64,000 bases of DNA from Cephalotus follicularis (lineage: Eukaryota; Streptophyta; Magnoliopsida; Oxalidales; Cephalotaceae), in NCBI GenBank assembly GCA_001972305.1, contig BDDD01000369.1, forward strand, positions 351,687 to 415,686. The letters run 5' to 3'. Of this stretch, positions 62,651-64,000 are shown one piece after another. Under the pieces are notes generated by a model. The model ran no database searches and was not told the origin of the DNA. It saw only the letters and a program-made list of their open reading frames with translations. Each line of letters opens with the position of its first letter. The first letter of the stretch is position 1. The position numbers and the translations under genes were made by a program.

Positions 62651-63790
62651 TTAGAGAAAGTGATAGACATAGGCGCGATGCCAACGATCTTAGATGCATT
62701 GTGAGCACATGTTTGCATTATATATTGTGCTGTTAACTGAATTGTGAAACGAATTGTGACCGTTTTCTAAAGTGTTATATCATTTTATAAGTTTATAAAT
62801 GATTTTTAAATGAATCATTATTTTGTACGAAAATACACATATTTTCAAATGACTAGGAGGTAATCCCCAAATATTGTGAACTGTTTAAGAGATGGCCTAT
62901 ACATCGATGTTACTGTTTCAAGTGTTATAACTATGCATCACTTGAGTTGACTGTTGAATGTGATTGTTACTGTTGCCACTGTCGGGGTATTGTTGTTACT
63001 TAGACACCGTGCTAGGTATCATTTTTTACTGTTGCCGTTAGCGGGGTACTGTTATTACTAGCCACTGTGCCAGTATCGTTTACTGTGTCCTGACTGTTGT
63101 TACTGGCGCCCTGCAAGTAACGTGGACATTGTTTGTACTGAATGTGATTGAGTGGTCCCCTTGAGGAAATGTTTGGTTATACTGATAAATATACAGATAA
63201 ATATATGTATATGTACTGTTATACACTATGTACTGCATCATTGTGCATTCATACATGACTTCATTATTATTGACCCCGAACTGCATTTATAACTTCTTTA
63301 CTTAGCCGAGTGAGGACAAAGGCTAACCCCCTACATTTCAAATTGATGCAGTGGGACCAATATGGACACGCGTGGATAAGAATAAATTGTAATGATGTTG
63401 ACTGGTGGAGTTGTAACTCTTATTGGAATTGCTAAACTGTTACTGTATTATGTTATTGAAACCGATGGATTTCCGGTTGTTGTAACGGATTAATTATTCT
63501 GATAACTGTATTATTGGAATAATGTATGTGATGGATATCTGTATATGATCAGATGTCGTACCGAATGTTTTAATTCACGCTCCGTTTAAGGGAAATTGAC
63601 AATGGTTTAATTATGTTTGGTAATACGTGGTATGGGACGCGTGTTATGGCTTAATTCGGCTTATCATTGAATGCTTCCGCAATTGATATAACTGTTTGAA
63701 AAGTTTAAAATTTATCATAAAAATGGATAAGCCAGATATTATGTTAATTGTTACCACTTAAATGTTGTTTGTGAAAAGCGGGGTGTGACA

Positions 63791-64000
63791 CAAGGCACAT
63801 AAGAAGGACATTTGGCCTCCCAAAAGCCAACAGCCTCATGTTTGGCACTTATGATGGCAATTTGACCATTTCTAAACTCAAACACTTCACCCTTGGAAAA
63901 TATGAAGTTCATTTGGCCTTCCAAGAGCCAAGGTCCTTATGTTTTGTAATTAGCAAGGTAATATGTTCATGCGGTAAGTCAAACACTGAAACCGTGGCAC
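63791..64000 (-). repeat. Satellite array, block VII (reverse, runs off the window)
   Basis: Reverse-oriented satellite resumes exactly at the TSD CAAGG and continues the interrupted A monomer, proving that the solo LTR sits in an otherwise continuous array that extends beyond the window. Confidence 0.95.

Larger units (their letters stand above)
60485..63790 (+). mobile_element. Solo LTR, 3306 bp with a nested insertion (TSD CAAGG)
   Basis: The element begins TGTAACGCCCGGG and ends GCGGGGTGTGACA, flanked by CAAGG at 60480-60484 and 63791-63795. Removing the nested element at 61166-61972 and its TSD copy leaves ~2.49 kb, close to the solo LTR at 31775-34462 (2.69 kb). The two share ends, the CTTAGCCGAGTGAGGAC block (~63300), a GAATGCTTCCGC block near the 3' end and two GTCGAC clusters, but are otherwise much diverged, so they are subfamilies of one lineage. 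No coding domain, primer site or second LTR is present. The Ty3/gypsy assignment is inferred. Confidence 0.9.

Overview
The window is repeat-only plant DNA. The evidence is long LTRs with TG...CA ends and 5-bp target-site duplications (TSDs), a decayed Ty1/copia element primed by a Met-tRNA-like site, and a plant L1-type LINE. I see no host protein-coding gene, tRNA or rRNA. I cannot name the species; an angiosperm is the best inference.

About 45 kb of the 64 kb (roughly 71%) is one satellite DNA. Its monomer is ~99-101 bp, and four diverged monomer types (called A, B, C, D here) follow each other in fixed order to make a higher-order repeat (HOR) of ~397-400 bp. From 1108 to ~39682 the array reads in one orientation. 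At ~39682 it flips abruptly, and everything from there to the right edge (39683-64000) is in reverse orientation. Longer layers sit on top: an ~0.77-0.79 kb eight-monomer unit marked by a ~25-bp deletion in the 5.9-23 kb stretch and again at 27-31 kb, and a ~2.0 kb unit with 1.6-kb dropout copies at 53-60.5 kb in the inverted arm.

The array is split by insertions, most with clear TSDs copied from the satellite: an LTR-like element at 24239-26405 (TSD AAGGA); a solo LTR at 31775-34462 (TGAAG); a Ty1/copia element at 42122-47369 (GGTAA) that has two unequal LTRs, has lost gag and has a decayed pol; a 5'-truncated minus-strand LINE at 48200 to ~52329; and a solo LTR at 60485-63790 (CAAGG) that itself holds an 807-bp LTR-like insertion at 61166-61972 (CAGTT). 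The left edge (1-670) is the 3' part of an LTR of the same family as 31775-34462, followed by ~440 bp of unclassified sequence and then the array.

The short open frames across the array are satellite translations, not genes. The most interesting features are structural: the layered satellite hierarchy, a TTGGC-N9-GCCAA dyad in the monomers, the abrupt inversion, nested solo LTRs, and clusters of GTCGAC/GTCGAT motifs in LTRs of otherwise unlike families. A heterochromatic or (peri)centromeric location is plausible but not shown by sequence alone.
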